Source of the DNA: Lentzea atacamensis
GTDB taxonomy: Bacteria; Actinomycetota; Actinomycetes; Mycobacteriales; Pseudonocardiaceae
NCBI RefSeq assembly: GCF_003269295.1
Contig: NZ_QLTT01000003.1
Span: forward strand, 682,001 to 746,000
Reading direction: 5' to 3'
DNA length: 64,000 bases
Position numbers and translations under genes: made by a program. The notes under the pieces were generated by a model. It did no database searches. It had not been told where the DNA came from and saw only the letters and a list, made by a program, of their open reading frames with translations. The first letter of the stretch is position 1, and every line of letters starts with the position of its first letter. Of this stretch, positions 34,301-41,471 are shown one piece after another.

Positions 34301-34760
34301 AGGCAACGACGGGCGGATCATCCTCTGGGACGTCGAGCACTCCCGTCAGCTCGCGGTTCTCGGTGAGCTCGGGAACGCGTTGCGGGACATCACCTTCACG
34401 CCGGACGGCAGGACGCTGATCACCGGTGACGCCAGTGGCGCGGTCATCTTCTGGGACGTCGCGGCCCGTCGGCAGAGCGCGACCCTGCCCGGTCAACGCG
34501 GTGCTGTACGGGAAATCGCGCTCAACAGCGCCGGTTCGCTGCTCGCGGTCGCCGGAAGCGACACCGTGATCACGTTGTGGGACACCGGCACCCGCGATCA
34601 GGTCGCGGCGTTGACGGGCCACTCCGGTCCGGTCAACGCCGTGGCCTTCAACGGCAGCACCTTGGCGTCCACCGGTGCCGACCCCCGCGTGATCAGGTGG
34701 GATCTCGATCCGGACGCCGTGATCGCCCGCATCTGTGGCGCACGCGTTGGCCGGTGTTGA
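31323..34760 (+). CDS. HTH-nSTAND1 NTPase with transmembrane helix and WD40 propellers
   Basis: A 1145-residue signalling NTPase. Residues ~10-75 resemble an XRE-like helix-turn-helix (FAWELRRLREKAGSPSYRELS, then TALSEAAGG). The nSTAND1 ATPase begins at SLFRGREELVAHLV, with the P-loop GASGSGKSS near 136-144, the Walker B PELIVVDQFEE and the family segment GALPLLSHALLETWRRR. A membrane helix (LAVLLVACMVITVVAVF) lies near residue 485-503. From ~570 to the end are about a dozen WD40 repeats with D-x-VxxWD endings, probably outside the membrane. GTG 31323 is set by GGGGAGG six bases upstream. Such proteins are suspected signal or conflict sensors. It sits between two secreted-protein genes sharing one operator. 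Confidence 0.9.
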   Translation: MGRPERPLDPTEGPVQRFAWELRRLREKAGSPSYRELSRKAHFSSTALSEAAGGSQLPTLAVTLGYVEACEGDTAFWEQQWREVAASLLAPGDESAPYLGLAAFQPSDASLFRGREELVAHLVGEVGKRPFLGVFGASGSGKSSLLRAGLVPSLSLSSVVFTPTAHPLRELAAKTADQPELIVVDQFEETFTLCDDLDERASFVAALSSSDAKVVIGCRIDFLDQCAAIPSLVTALRDAQVLVGPMTPDELRRAIVEPASAAGLKVEPEMVAAAVIDAHGQPGALPLLSHALLETWRRRENNKLTLEGYRASGGVSGAIAATAEHAFTELDSDGQAAARSLLLRLVQTNHGTYDLRRRVALDEVMGSALNALVAARLVVVADGSVELAHEALTRAWPRLRAWIEEDRERLQQHQDLTTAALAWDAVDRDSGALYRGVRLEVARSLASDSPVALSPLEREFLSASETHETAERAGARRQARRLRNLVKALAVLLVACMVITVVAVFQRRAAVAGQQVALSRQLALQAQDLSASWPDQAEVLAVQAFRTSPTIEARGALLSTAAYKPPRVLLKDHRGAVRAVAFSQDGKLLATAGDDRSVLVRSPAASAPPIALTQHSKPVRALAFHPSAPVLASGGEDEQIVLWDLTTRAAGQVLSVPHGAINSISHSDDGRLMASASQDGTVILWDGAREVQRVPHSLGEVHDVSLGGDLVALAGQNGVLVHNRVTGAQQVFQDHRGPVLSVALSRDGRSLASGGADSQVVLRAGGEPSFLRRHSAGIRSVEFSPDGRMLMSAADDGSVRWWSGPDGGWLTGLISRTGAFFAAGLSPDGTQLAAGGDDSVSVWQVALPAFTGHAVPPFGVAMAPDGRIATGGADKSIMIWDPSGARIAELSAPAKVKSVAFHPDGTLLSAGENGAVTVWDQGARRAVRTIAGHDGPVTSLAVTESVIASGGADRTIRLFGPASDAPPRNLPVAHTAAVEALAFSPDGTVLASGGNDGRIILWDVEHSRQLAVLGELGNALRDITFTPDGRTLITGDASGAVIFWDVAARRQSATLPGQRGAVREIALNSAGSLLAVAGSDTVITLWDTGTRDQVAALTGHSGPVNAVAFNGSTLASTGADPRVIRWDLDPDAVIARICGARVGRC

Positions 34761-34793
34761 TTGTCCAGAGCGCTGACCTGCTGCTGGACAACC
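34758..34793. promoter_or_regulatory. Copy 2 of the 36-bp oriented element
   Basis: Reverse-complemented, it reads GGTTGTCCAGCA, 13 nt, CTGGACAATCA: the two flanks are identical to copy 1 and the spacing is the same, while the central 13 nt differ. It overlaps the TGA of the nSTAND gene and lies 51 bp upstream of the next secreted-protein gene. Conservation of flanks but not of the centre is what a dimeric repressor or activator site shows. Confidence 0.8.
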
Positions 34794-34844
34794 TCGTGAC
34801 CCCTACGAATGGCAACGCACAACCCATTCGAGGGAAGGAAACGG

Positions 34845-35297
34845 ATGAAGCGCACCTTCGCTGCACTCGCGGGCCTGGCCACCACGTTGGGCCTGCTGAT
34901 GGTGGGCGGCCAGGCCAGCGCCGCCCCGGCGCCGCAGCCGAGAGTCGAGGTCAGCATCCAGTCGCAGGGCATCGTGTACGACCTCTACGACAGCGCGGGG
35001 AACCTGCTGGGCACCGGCACGTTCAAGGCCGACCCGTCCGGCAGCATCCCCGGCGACTCGATCCAGGCGTGCGACTGGTACGCGGACGGCTGGGGCATCG
35101 AGACCCAGCTGGACATCAACCCGGGCTCCAACTGGGACACCGACCGCTCCATCAACACCCGCGGTCACTCGTCGCCGTACTGCAGCGGCTGGGACAGCGG
35201 CAACATCGCGGAGAACACCCCGGTGGCCATCCGCGTCTGCCTGGTGCGGAGCGGCAGCTCCCCGGCCTGCTCGCCCGGGGTCAAGGGCAGCGCCTGA
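34845..35297 (+). CDS. Small secreted protein, second member of the element regulon
   Basis: A 150-residue exported protein. The signal peptide (KRTFAALAGLATTLGLLMVGG, cleavage near QASA-A) is followed by ~124 residues rich in Gly, Ser and Asp. Three or four cysteines (QACDWYADGWG, PYCSGW, RVCLVR, PACSPG) could form two disulphides. The fold is probably a small beta-sandwich. ATG 34845 follows GGAAGGAAAC. No family is recognised. It follows the nSTAND gene by 84 bp, with the 36-bp element between, and ends at a long hairpin. Confidence 0.78.
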   Translation: MKRTFAALAGLATTLGLLMVGGQASAAPAPQPRVEVSIQSQGIVYDLYDSAGNLLGTGTFKADPSGSIPGDSIQACDWYADGWGIETQLDINPGSNWDTDRSINTRGHSSPYCSGWDSGNIAENTPVAIRVCLVRSGSSPACSPGVKGSA

Positions 35298-35305
35298 CGT
35301 GAACC

Positions 35306-35345
35306 CCCTCGTGAGTGTTCTCCCGCGTGGGAACACTCACGAGGG
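35306..35345 (+). terminator. Long hairpin terminator
   Basis: CCCTCGTGAGTGTTC (35306-35320) pairs perfectly over 15 bp with GAACACTCACGAGGG (35331-35345), loop 10 nt, just after the secreted-protein stop. It may also serve the minus-strand remnant beyond it. Confidence 0.9.
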
Positions 35346-35349
35346 TGGG

Positions 35350-35976
35350 TCAGAGGTCGAGTTCGGCGAAGGCGGGGTCGTGGTCGATGCCGTCGCCGCC
35401 GAGGTGGACGCGTCGGTTGATCCCGGCTGTCACCGGCGACCCGGTGGCTGGCACACCTCACCCCAGAAGTGACATCAACCGCGTCGCTTCCAGGCTGCGG
35501 GACCCCAGGATCGGCGTCAACAGCTCACTCATCGTCCCGTCCACGCCACGCAGATAGCGCCGCTGGTCAGCGAACGTGACGAACGCCGGCGGCGCCGCAC
35601 TGTCCGCCTTGGTCGCCTCGAGGACATCGACGTCGAGCTCGCAGTGTCGCATCGTGTGCACGAACGCTCGCCGCAACGGGTGATCGCTACGCCCGGCACG
35701 CACCTCGGAGAGCGTGGCCTCACACCACTGCGCCAGCAGATGCTGACGATCGACGGATTCGCCGTCATCGGCCAGACCGTCGGTCCACACCGCGAAACCG
35801 TTCAAGGCGATGGCGTGCAAGCGAGCCTCTGCGGGCAGCAACTCCGACGCCGCCCACACCGGCCCGAGACGCTCCCGGCCCACCTTCGCACAGAGCTCAT
35901 AGGACTCCCGCAGCTCCGGCGTGCCGCTGTCGGCCACCTCGCACCGGGCGATGTCAGACGATCCGCCCGAACGCAT
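35350..35976 (-). pseudogene. Phytoene/squalene synthase-like, truncated
   Basis: The first ~172 codons match the trans-isoprenyl diphosphate synthase (phytoene/squalene synthase) family. They read YELCAKVGRERLGPVWAASELLP, ALNGFAVWTDGLADDG, HPLRRAFVHTMRHCELDVDVLEA and GTMSELLTPILG. The frame then stops at TGA 35460-35458, directly after SLLG. There a G4 run suggests one inserted G, since GE would follow in frame. The second aspartate-rich region and remaining ~110 residues are absent. A short in-register tail reading NRRVHLGGDGIDHDPAFAELDL ends at 35350 and may be the original C-terminus. Without the second diphosphate-binding motif it cannot be active. Confidence 0.7.
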
Positions 35977-36009
35977 ACAAACCCAGGCCGGTCCGTCAGA
36001 CTGCGGCGG

Positions 36010-36375
36010 TCAGCCCGTCGCCTCACCGTTCCCGTGGAAGGCGTCGACGAGCGAGTCCACCAGTCGCAACCGCCGCCCCACGTCGGTGAGCCCGAGCACG
36101 AACCCGATCCGTGGTGTGACAACCACGTTCAACGTGATGCGTTCAGCGCGACACCACCGCTCGGCGAGCTCCACGGCGTCAATCCCCGCCGCACCGAAGT
36201 GAGTCACTCCGCTCAGGTCGAGTACGAGCGATCGCGACGGGACCACGAGCCCACACGCGTCGAGCAGAGCCGACGTCAACAGCGGCCGTGTCGAAATGTC
36301 GACTTCACCGATCACCTGCATCACGAAAGCGTTGCCCACGCGCCCGATGCGCACCCTCAACGCGTCCAAATCCAT
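36010..36375 (-). CDS. STAS-domain anti-sigma-factor-antagonist-like protein
   Basis: A 121-residue STAS protein. The fold is readable from VRIGRVGNAFVMQVIGEVDISTRPLLTSALLDAC through SRSLVLDLSGVTHFGAAGIDAVELAERW to NVVVTPRIGFVLGLTDVGRRL. In SpoIIAA-type antagonists the phosphorylatable serine sits in a DSSG turn. Here the turn is FGAAG, so the phospho-acceptor is absent and classical kinase control is unlikely. ATG 36375 starts the first strand; the frame is open upstream but non-homologous. It may be a constitutive antagonist or a sensor-coupled scaffold. No anti-sigma kinase gene is adjacent. Confidence 0.8.
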   Translation of the reverse strand: MDLDALRVRIGRVGNAFVMQVIGEVDISTRPLLTSALLDACGLVVPSRSLVLDLSGVTHFGAAGIDAVELAERWCRAERITLNVVVTPRIGFVLGLTDVGRRLRLVDSLVDAFHGNGEATG

Positions 36376-36489
36376 CGCCTCGTCCTCCACACGGGCAGCA
36401 CCGGATTCGGGCGGCGACACGGCGATCGAGTGAACTGCACGCACGGCGCTGCCCTCACCGGTACGACGACATCGCCGGACGGCTGTTCG

Positions 36490-36800
36490 CTCAACCGGGC
36501 CGTACCCGAACGTAACGGACCAGCCCCGGAAATCTCGACCCGCCAAGCCGGGGATCCACGCGAAGCCCCGCCGCGTGCGGCGACGAAGCCCGCGGCGGGT
36601 GGTGATCTCGTCGGGATCGTCGCCGAAGACGATGAGGTGCAAAGTCGTCTGCTTGATCGGGTTGCTGGTGCGGCGGGTGTCGTGGCCGCCGGTGACGAGG
36701 AGCCCTCCGCGCTGCAGCGCGGGCCGTAGGGCGGCCAGCAGCGCTGCCAGACGAAGTACGAACGCGGCCAGTTCCCGAGGAAGACGGAGCTCGAAGAGCG
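36490..36800 (-). pseudogene. Unidentified coding remnant
   Basis: A minus-strand frame with strong G/C at third positions between ~36750 and ~36495 encodes a plausible protein: ELRLPRELAAFVLRLAALLA, LLVTGGHDTRRTSNPIKQTT, LHLIVFGDDPDEITTRRGLR and RGFAWIPGLAGRDFRGWSVT. It has no ATG or GTG start and is in frame with, but unrelated to, the STAS gene downstream. Its 5' side runs into the antisense of the next plus-strand gene. I read it as a gene fragment left by rearrangement. The family is not recognised. Confidence 0.4.
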
Positions 36801-36818
36801 AGCTGGAACGGCGAGTGG

Positions 36819-37292
36819 TTGTCGGCGCCCGCCTACGCCGACCGGATCGGGCCCGCCCTGGCTGTCCTGCGCACGTCGCAGGACACCGGGGAGATCCGCC
36901 GGGCGGCGAGCACCGTCGAGAACCCGGTGGCGCACAACCAGGTGCTGTACCGGGGAGCGACGCAGGCGTTGCCGTCCCCGCTGGACGTGCTCGACGGCGG
37001 GGAGGCTCCGGCGAAGGCCGCGGTGTACGACGTGCTCACCGAGATCGTCCTCGCCGAGCCCGACGATCCCGACGTGCTGGAGACGTGCCGCCCGTATCTG
37101 CGGCGCGCCGTGGACGCGGCGTGGCGCGATGCCGGCGGGACGGACGAGGAGGTCGTGTCCAGGACGATCGACTTCCTGGGCAACGCGGTCGCCGATCCCG
37201 GGCTGCTCGGGCGGGGACTGCGGGAGAAGCTCGCCGGGATGCCGGGGGAGGCGCGCAAGAAGGCGGAGGAGTGGCTCGAAGAGCTGCCCTGA
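36819..37292 (+). CDS. Hypothetical helical protein
   Basis: A 157-residue, mostly alpha-helical soluble protein with no recognised family. Features are a TGEIRRAASTVENPVAHNQV stretch, a VLETCRPYLRRAVDAAWRDA helix and an acidic/basic tail RKKAEEWLEELP. TTG 36819 opens the frame without a good ribosome site, so the N-terminus may be truncated by the same rearrangement that cut the minus-strand fragment next to it. Codon bias supports expression as protein. A hairpin follows about 50 nt after the stop. Confidence 0.55.
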   Translation: MSAPAYADRIGPALAVLRTSQDTGEIRRAASTVENPVAHNQVLYRGATQALPSPLDVLDGGEAPAKAAVYDVLTEIVLAEPDDPDVLETCRPYLRRAVDAAWRDAGGTDEEVVSRTIDFLGNAVADPGLLGRGLREKLAGMPGEARKKAEEWLEELP

Positions 37293-37609
37293 CCCCACCG
37301 GGTGGTGACGCAGGTGAAGCTCACGCCCGACGACAGACACAGATGGTGCTGGTCGTAAGTCGATCAGCACCACCTGTGGGCTCATTCTGCTCGACCTGAC
37401 CGTTCGTGCGGAAAGTGCTGGCCTTCGCAGCGGCGCGGGCGCGGTGCCGGGCGCCGACACGATCGACACGGACACCCGCAGCACGATCGCCACCGCGATG
37501 GGGCCGATCCCGGTTCAGCCACGGTTGCCCACCTGCAGGACGTGGCCGACCAGCACGGCGACGCCCGTGTGAACAACGCGATGAGTGAGCTCAGGTGTGG
37601 GGAGAGGCT
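37293..37609. other. Gene-poor intergenic stretch
   Basis: This 317-bp stretch lies between the hypothetical gene and the 3' end of the dynamin operon. Apart from the hairpin at 37344-37372 I see no gene, promoter or repeat I can support. Short open frames on both strands lack codon bias and starts. Confidence 0.6.
37344..37372 (+). terminator. Hairpin terminator
   Basis: TGGTGCTGGTCG (37344-37355) pairs with CGATCAGCACCA (37361-37372), with one G-T wobble and a 5-nt loop. It lies 51 nt after the hypothetical gene. Confidence 0.7.
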
Positions 37610-39031
37610 TCACCGCCCGCGGGTCAGCAGGCCTTCGCACGTCCGCACCAGCACGCGGCAGGCGTCGGCGGACTTGCGGCCCAGCATCGGGTTCTCCGCG
37701 TGCGCCTGCCAGCGGCGCAGTGCCGCGAACGCGGTTTGCCGCACCTCGGCGGCCACGGCGTCCGGGGCCAGGCCGAGCCGTACCGCCGGGGTGATCCCCG
37801 AGTCGCCGAGCAGGCGCTCCGCCTCCGCCGCCATCGGGCGCGGCAGGGACACGGCGCCGGACCGCAACGCCGAGAGCAGGCGCAGTTCCGCGAACTCGTG
37901 GGTCCCGGCGAAGATCCGCTCCACCTCGCCGGCCAGCCGTCCGCCGCCGGAGCCGCGCACGACCCGGTCGAGCGCGAGCAACGCGGACCGCGCCTTGAGC
38001 AGCTCACGCCGCTCGCTGAACTGCGTGTGCAGCACCCGCTGCAGCTCCCGCAGTCCGCTGCGCGCCACCAGTTCGTCTGCCAGAGCCGCCTGTGACCGTA
38101 CGCCCTGACGGATCAGCGTCACCGACAACCGGATGCCGAACACCCCGAACCGGCGCAGCAGCGCTGCCCGCTCCGCGGAACCGGAGGTGAACCGGTCCGC
38201 CGAGAGCAACGACGACTCGATCGTCTCCCTGGGCTCGGCGGCCAGTGTCGACAGGGCCACGAACTCGGCCTGCGTCAGCGTCCGTCCCGCCATGGCGACG
38301 AGACCGGCCACGGCGACCACGTTCTGCGCCAGGCCGTGCAACTCCGGTGCGGAGCGGTAGCGCGCCGCGATGGATCGGGCGGAGATCATCGCGTCGACCC
38401 GTCCGCCGGCGATCTCGTCGGCGCGGGAGATCACCGCGACGGTGTTGATCGCGGCCGCGCGGGCGACGCCCTGGTCCCGGAACGACTCCAAGAAGGACGC
38501 ATCTGCCGAATGCAGGTGCTTCATCAGGTAGATGACGGCATCGGCCTCGGTCGGCGTCTCGTCGTCCGGGGTCAGGAACCGCACCGCCCGCGCCGAGTTC
38601 TCGGCCGACAGGGAGGCGATGCCCGGAGTGTCGATCAACGTCGTGTGCCGCAGGCTCTGCGCCGGCCAGTCCACGACCAGCCGCGAGACGGCGGCGCCGC
38701 CGAGGTCCACGGACAGCGCTCCGTCGCGGCGCACCACCGGCAGCGACACCGGGTTCCCGGACAAGGGGTGCATCACGACGCGTGGCGAGCGTCCGTCCTG
38801 GTACCAGGTGACGACCCGCGTGCACTCGCCGGCGTCGGTGGGGGCGAGCGAGTCACCGACCAGGGCGTTCAGCAGGGTGGACTTCCCCGCCTTGACCCGG
38901 CCGGCGATCGCGACGCGCAGCGGCGATTCCAGGCGGTCGAGCTGGGCGCGCAGGAACTGGGCCGCGCGCGGCTGGTCCCGGTACGCGTCGACCGCGAGGG
39001 ACAACACCCGGCGGACCTCGTCGATGATCAC
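37610..39031 (-). CDS. iniC: Dynamin-like GTPase, IniC-like
   Basis: A 473-residue dynamin-superfamily GTPase corresponding in size and position to mycobacterial IniC (493 residues). G1 is AGRVKAGKSTLLNAL (near residue 43-57), a switch threonine lies in GECTRVVTWYQDG, G3 is LIDTPGIASL and G4 is VISRADEI. The C-terminal half is helical without an obvious membrane paddle, so it may act with its partner. GTG 39031 overlaps the TGA of the preceding GTPase gene (GTGA), so translation is coupled. In mycobacteria the Ini proteins are induced by cell-wall-active drugs and remodel membranes; the same role is inferred here. The assignment rests on order and motifs. Confidence 0.82.
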   Translation of the reverse strand: MIIDEVRRVLSLAVDAYRDQPRAAQFLRAQLDRLESPLRVAIAGRVKAGKSTLLNALVGDSLAPTDAGECTRVVTWYQDGRSPRVVMHPLSGNPVSLPVVRRDGALSVDLGGAAVSRLVVDWPAQSLRHTTLIDTPGIASLSAENSARAVRFLTPDDETPTEADAVIYLMKHLHSADASFLESFRDQGVARAAAINTVAVISRADEIAGGRVDAMISARSIAARYRSAPELHGLAQNVVAVAGLVAMAGRTLTQAEFVALSTLAAEPRETIESSLLSADRFTSGSAERAALLRRFGVFGIRLSVTLIRQGVRSQAALADELVARSGLRELQRVLHTQFSERRELLKARSALLALDRVVRGSGGGRLAGEVERIFAGTHEFAELRLLSALRSGAVSLPRPMAAEAERLLGDSGITPAVRLGLAPDAVAAEVRQTAFAALRRWQAHAENPMLGRKSADACRVLVRTCEGLLTRGR

Positions 39032-40806
39032 GGCGTCACCTCCGCACGGATCTTCTCCAGCGCCGCCAGTTCCGCGGCGATCTCCTTCAGCCGCGCGTTC
39101 CGGTCCTCCGACGAAGCCTTCACCGACTTCTGGGCCGACTGGATCGACTCCTGCAGCGAGCGCTTGAGCTGTTCGGCCAGTGCGGTGAAGTGGTCGCGCA
39201 GATCGCGTTGCATCGCGCGGAGCACGTCGCGGGACTCCTTGCCCGCGTGGAAGGTCACGTCGTCGATGTAGCGGCGCAGCGCGGCCTTCGCGTCGTTCTG
39301 GCGGCGCTGGACGATGCGTTTCCGTTCGTCGCCGATGGTTTTGCCGCCCAGCAGCACCGCGGCGCCGATCGAGATCGGGTTGATCAGCGATAGTCCGATC
39401 GCGGAACCGAGCAGCCCGAACATGAGCAGGCCCGAGTAGCCGCCGCGCAGACCGCTCAGGAAACGACCGCCTACACCGAACTTCTCGTCGGAACGGACCT
39501 CCAGCGCGCGCACCGAGCGCAGCGGATCGCCGGACGAGGTCTGCAGCGACGGCAGGGTCTGCTCGCGTTCCGAGTCGAAGTGCTCGGCCACACGGCGAGC
39601 CAGCCAGCGGGCTCGCTGGGTGGCCCACACGGAGTTCGCGGAGACGGCCGACGCGGCGGCGTCCTGGACCCATTTCGTCAGCTGGTCCCAGATCTTCGTC
39701 GGATCACCGTCCATGATGGACTCCTCGGCCTCGCGGACGATCTCGCGCATGCGGTCGCGCAGGTCGTAGTCGACGTCGGCGTTCAGGTCCGCCACGCCGT
39801 CGGACAGCGTCTGCTGCCAACGGGCGGAGCGTTCCTTCAGCCCGGCGGCGCGTTGCTCCGCCACGGAGAGCTTGTCGATCAACGCCTGGGCGGAGGCGGG
39901 GTCGGACTGGGCCGACTCCTCTGCGCGCAGCGACGAGATGATCTGGTCGATGACGGCGTGCACGTCGTGCGCGGTGGAGCGGCGGGCCAGCGACTCGGCC
40001 TCGCCCAGCACCTTCTTGCGGAGGTAGGTGACCAGGGGCGGGTAGCCGGACTCGCGGTTCACGTCCTGGTCACCCGTTTGCAGGGCGTGCCAGCGCAGCG
40101 TCGACGACACCGTGAAGAAGGAGGGCGAGAGGCCTCCCAGATCAATCTTGGCGGCTTCGAGGTGGGCCTGGTTCTGCTCGGCGACGAAACGCCAGTCCGG
40201 GTAAAGGTCGGTCTTCGTCACGACGCACGCCACGTTCGGGCACACCGCCACGGCGTGGCGGAGGAACTCGAGTTCCGGTGCCGTGTACTCCTGGGACGCG
40301 TCGGACACCAGCAGCACCGCGTCGGCGGTCGGCAGCGCGGACATGGTCGCCGCGCCGTGGACGGAGCCGAGCCCGCCGACACCGGGAGTGTCGACGAGCT
40401 CCAGCCCCTCACCGAGGATCGGGCGCGGAAGACCCACCTCGACGTGGTCCAGCCGTTCCTTGTTGTCCGGGTTGCCCGACTCCGACGCGTAGGCCGCCAG
40501 CTGGTCCACCGGCACCTCGATGCGCGAGTCACCGCGCACGAGGGTGACGACGGGCTGTTCGGCGTAGCGGACGACGGTCGGGACCGACGTCGCGACGTCG
40601 TCGAACACCGGGCACGCCGGCGCCCCGAGCAGGCCGTTGACCAGCATGCTCTTGCCCTGCTTGAACTCACCGACGACCAGCAGCCGCACGCGGTCGTCCT
40701 GAAGTCGTGCCCTCGCCTGGCGCAGCCGCGCTTCGAGGTCCGGCCTTTCGTAGCGCGCGATGGCGGCGAGCGCGCGGTCGACGGCCTCGATCGGTGTGGT
40801 TGTCAT
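39028..40806 (-). CDS. iniA: Dynamin-like GTPase, IniA-like
   Basis: A 592-residue bacterial dynamin-like protein resembling IniA (640 residues). G1 is VVGEFKQGKSMLVNGLL, G2 lies in FDDVATSVPTVV, G3 is LVDTPGVGGLG, and G4 is VVTKTDLYPDW. A long helical bundle follows. A hydrophobic hairpin near residues 460-495 (YSGLLMFGLLGSAIGLSLIN, then SIGAAVLLGG) is the probable membrane-insertion paddle. A charged coiled-coil forms the C-terminus. ATG 40806 lies 7 nt after the IniB-like stop. In-frame TTG 40821 would overlap it. It is expected to act at the inner membrane together with the IniC-like protein. Confidence 0.85.
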   Translation of the reverse strand: MTTTPIEAVDRALAAIARYERPDLEARLRQARARLQDDRVRLLVVGEFKQGKSMLVNGLLGAPACPVFDDVATSVPTVVRYAEQPVVTLVRGDSRIEVPVDQLAAYASESGNPDNKERLDHVEVGLPRPILGEGLELVDTPGVGGLGSVHGAATMSALPTADAVLLVSDASQEYTAPELEFLRHAVAVCPNVACVVTKTDLYPDWRFVAEQNQAHLEAAKIDLGGLSPSFFTVSSTLRWHALQTGDQDVNRESGYPPLVTYLRKKVLGEAESLARRSTAHDVHAVIDQIISSLRAEESAQSDPASAQALIDKLSVAEQRAAGLKERSARWQQTLSDGVADLNADVDYDLRDRMREIVREAEESIMDGDPTKIWDQLTKWVQDAAASAVSANSVWATQRARWLARRVAEHFDSEREQTLPSLQTSSGDPLRSVRALEVRSDEKFGVGGRFLSGLRGGYSGLLMFGLLGSAIGLSLINPISIGAAVLLGGKTIGDERKRIVQRRQNDAKAALRRYIDDVTFHAGKESRDVLRAMQRDLRDHFTALAEQLKRSLQESIQSAQKSVKASSEDRNARLKEIAAELAALEKIRAEVTP

Positions 40807-40813
40807 CGTGAGG

Positions 40814-41404
40814 TCACGCAATCACCGGGTCGGGTTCGGGAACGGGCTCCACGTCCACCGGAAGCGGCTCCGGCTCTGGTTCCGGCAGCACGACGGGGTC
40901 GTCGAGCACGATCTCTGGGTCGTCCTCGAGTGCCTCCGGCTCAAGAGGCACGTCGTCCTCCTTCAGAACCGGCTCGGCCTTCTCCTCCGGCTCGTTGAAG
41001 GAGTCCTTCACCTGCACGACGCTGGTGTCGTTGTCCTGCACGGCGACGGAGTTGACCTCGGTGTCGTCGTCGGAGTTGAACGAGTCGTCGATGATCGTGA
41101 CGTCCCGGTCGTCGATGCTGATGTTCTGCTCGACGTTGGTCACCGGCTTCTCCACCACGTACTCGCGCGTGGTGTGGTGGATCTCCCGCACCGGGTCGTC
41201 GTCGTGCGAGGACGATCTCTCCGCACCGCGGGCGCGCACCCCGCCGGAATCGGCCATGATCAGCCGCGCGTCCCGGACGTCCTGTCCGGTGACACCGCTC
41301 AGACCCGCCCTGCCCAGCTCGGCGTCGGGGTTCTCGTCGAACGCCTTCTTCGCCGCGTCGTCCTTCAACAGGTTCATCAGGAAGTCGATCAGAGAGGACA
41401 GCAT
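40814..41404 (-). CDS. IniB-like N-terminal domain protein with acidic tail
   Basis: A 196-residue protein whose first ~50 residues (LIDFLMNLLKDDAAKKAFDENPDAELGRAGL, then VTGQDVRDARL) match the N-terminal IniB domain found before IniA/IniC genes. The rest is disordered and strongly acidic. It has repeated DD/SFN segments (ISIDDRDVTIIDDSFNSDDD) and a Pro/Glu-rich tail (EPEPEPLPVDVEPVPEP). Mycobacterial IniB instead has a Gly/Ala-rich tail, so the partner surface differs. ATG 41404 follows AGGAG. It is third in a four-gene minus-strand run and precedes both GTPases. Confidence 0.8.
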   Translation of the reverse strand: MLSSLIDFLMNLLKDDAAKKAFDENPDAELGRAGLSGVTGQDVRDARLIMADSGGVRARGAERSSSHDDDPVREIHHTTREYVVEKPVTNVEQNISIDDRDVTIIDDSFNSDDDTEVNSVAVQDNDTSVVQVKDSFNEPEEKAEPVLKEDDVPLEPEALEDDPEIVLDDPVVLPEPEPEPLPVDVEPVPEPDPVIA

Positions 41405-41431
41405 GTCCGGCTCCTAACTGTGTGGGACGAA

Positions 41432-41464
41432 CCGGCCCCGCCCACCCCTCGCGGACGGGGCCGG
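41432..41464 (-). terminator. Internal hairpin between the first two operon genes
   Basis: CCGGCCCCG (41432-41440) pairs perfectly with CGGGGCCGG (41456-41464), loop 15 nt, in the 67-bp gap. It could partly terminate after the first gene and so make that product more abundant than the GTPases. Confidence 0.55.
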
Positions 41465-41471
41465 CCCGGAA

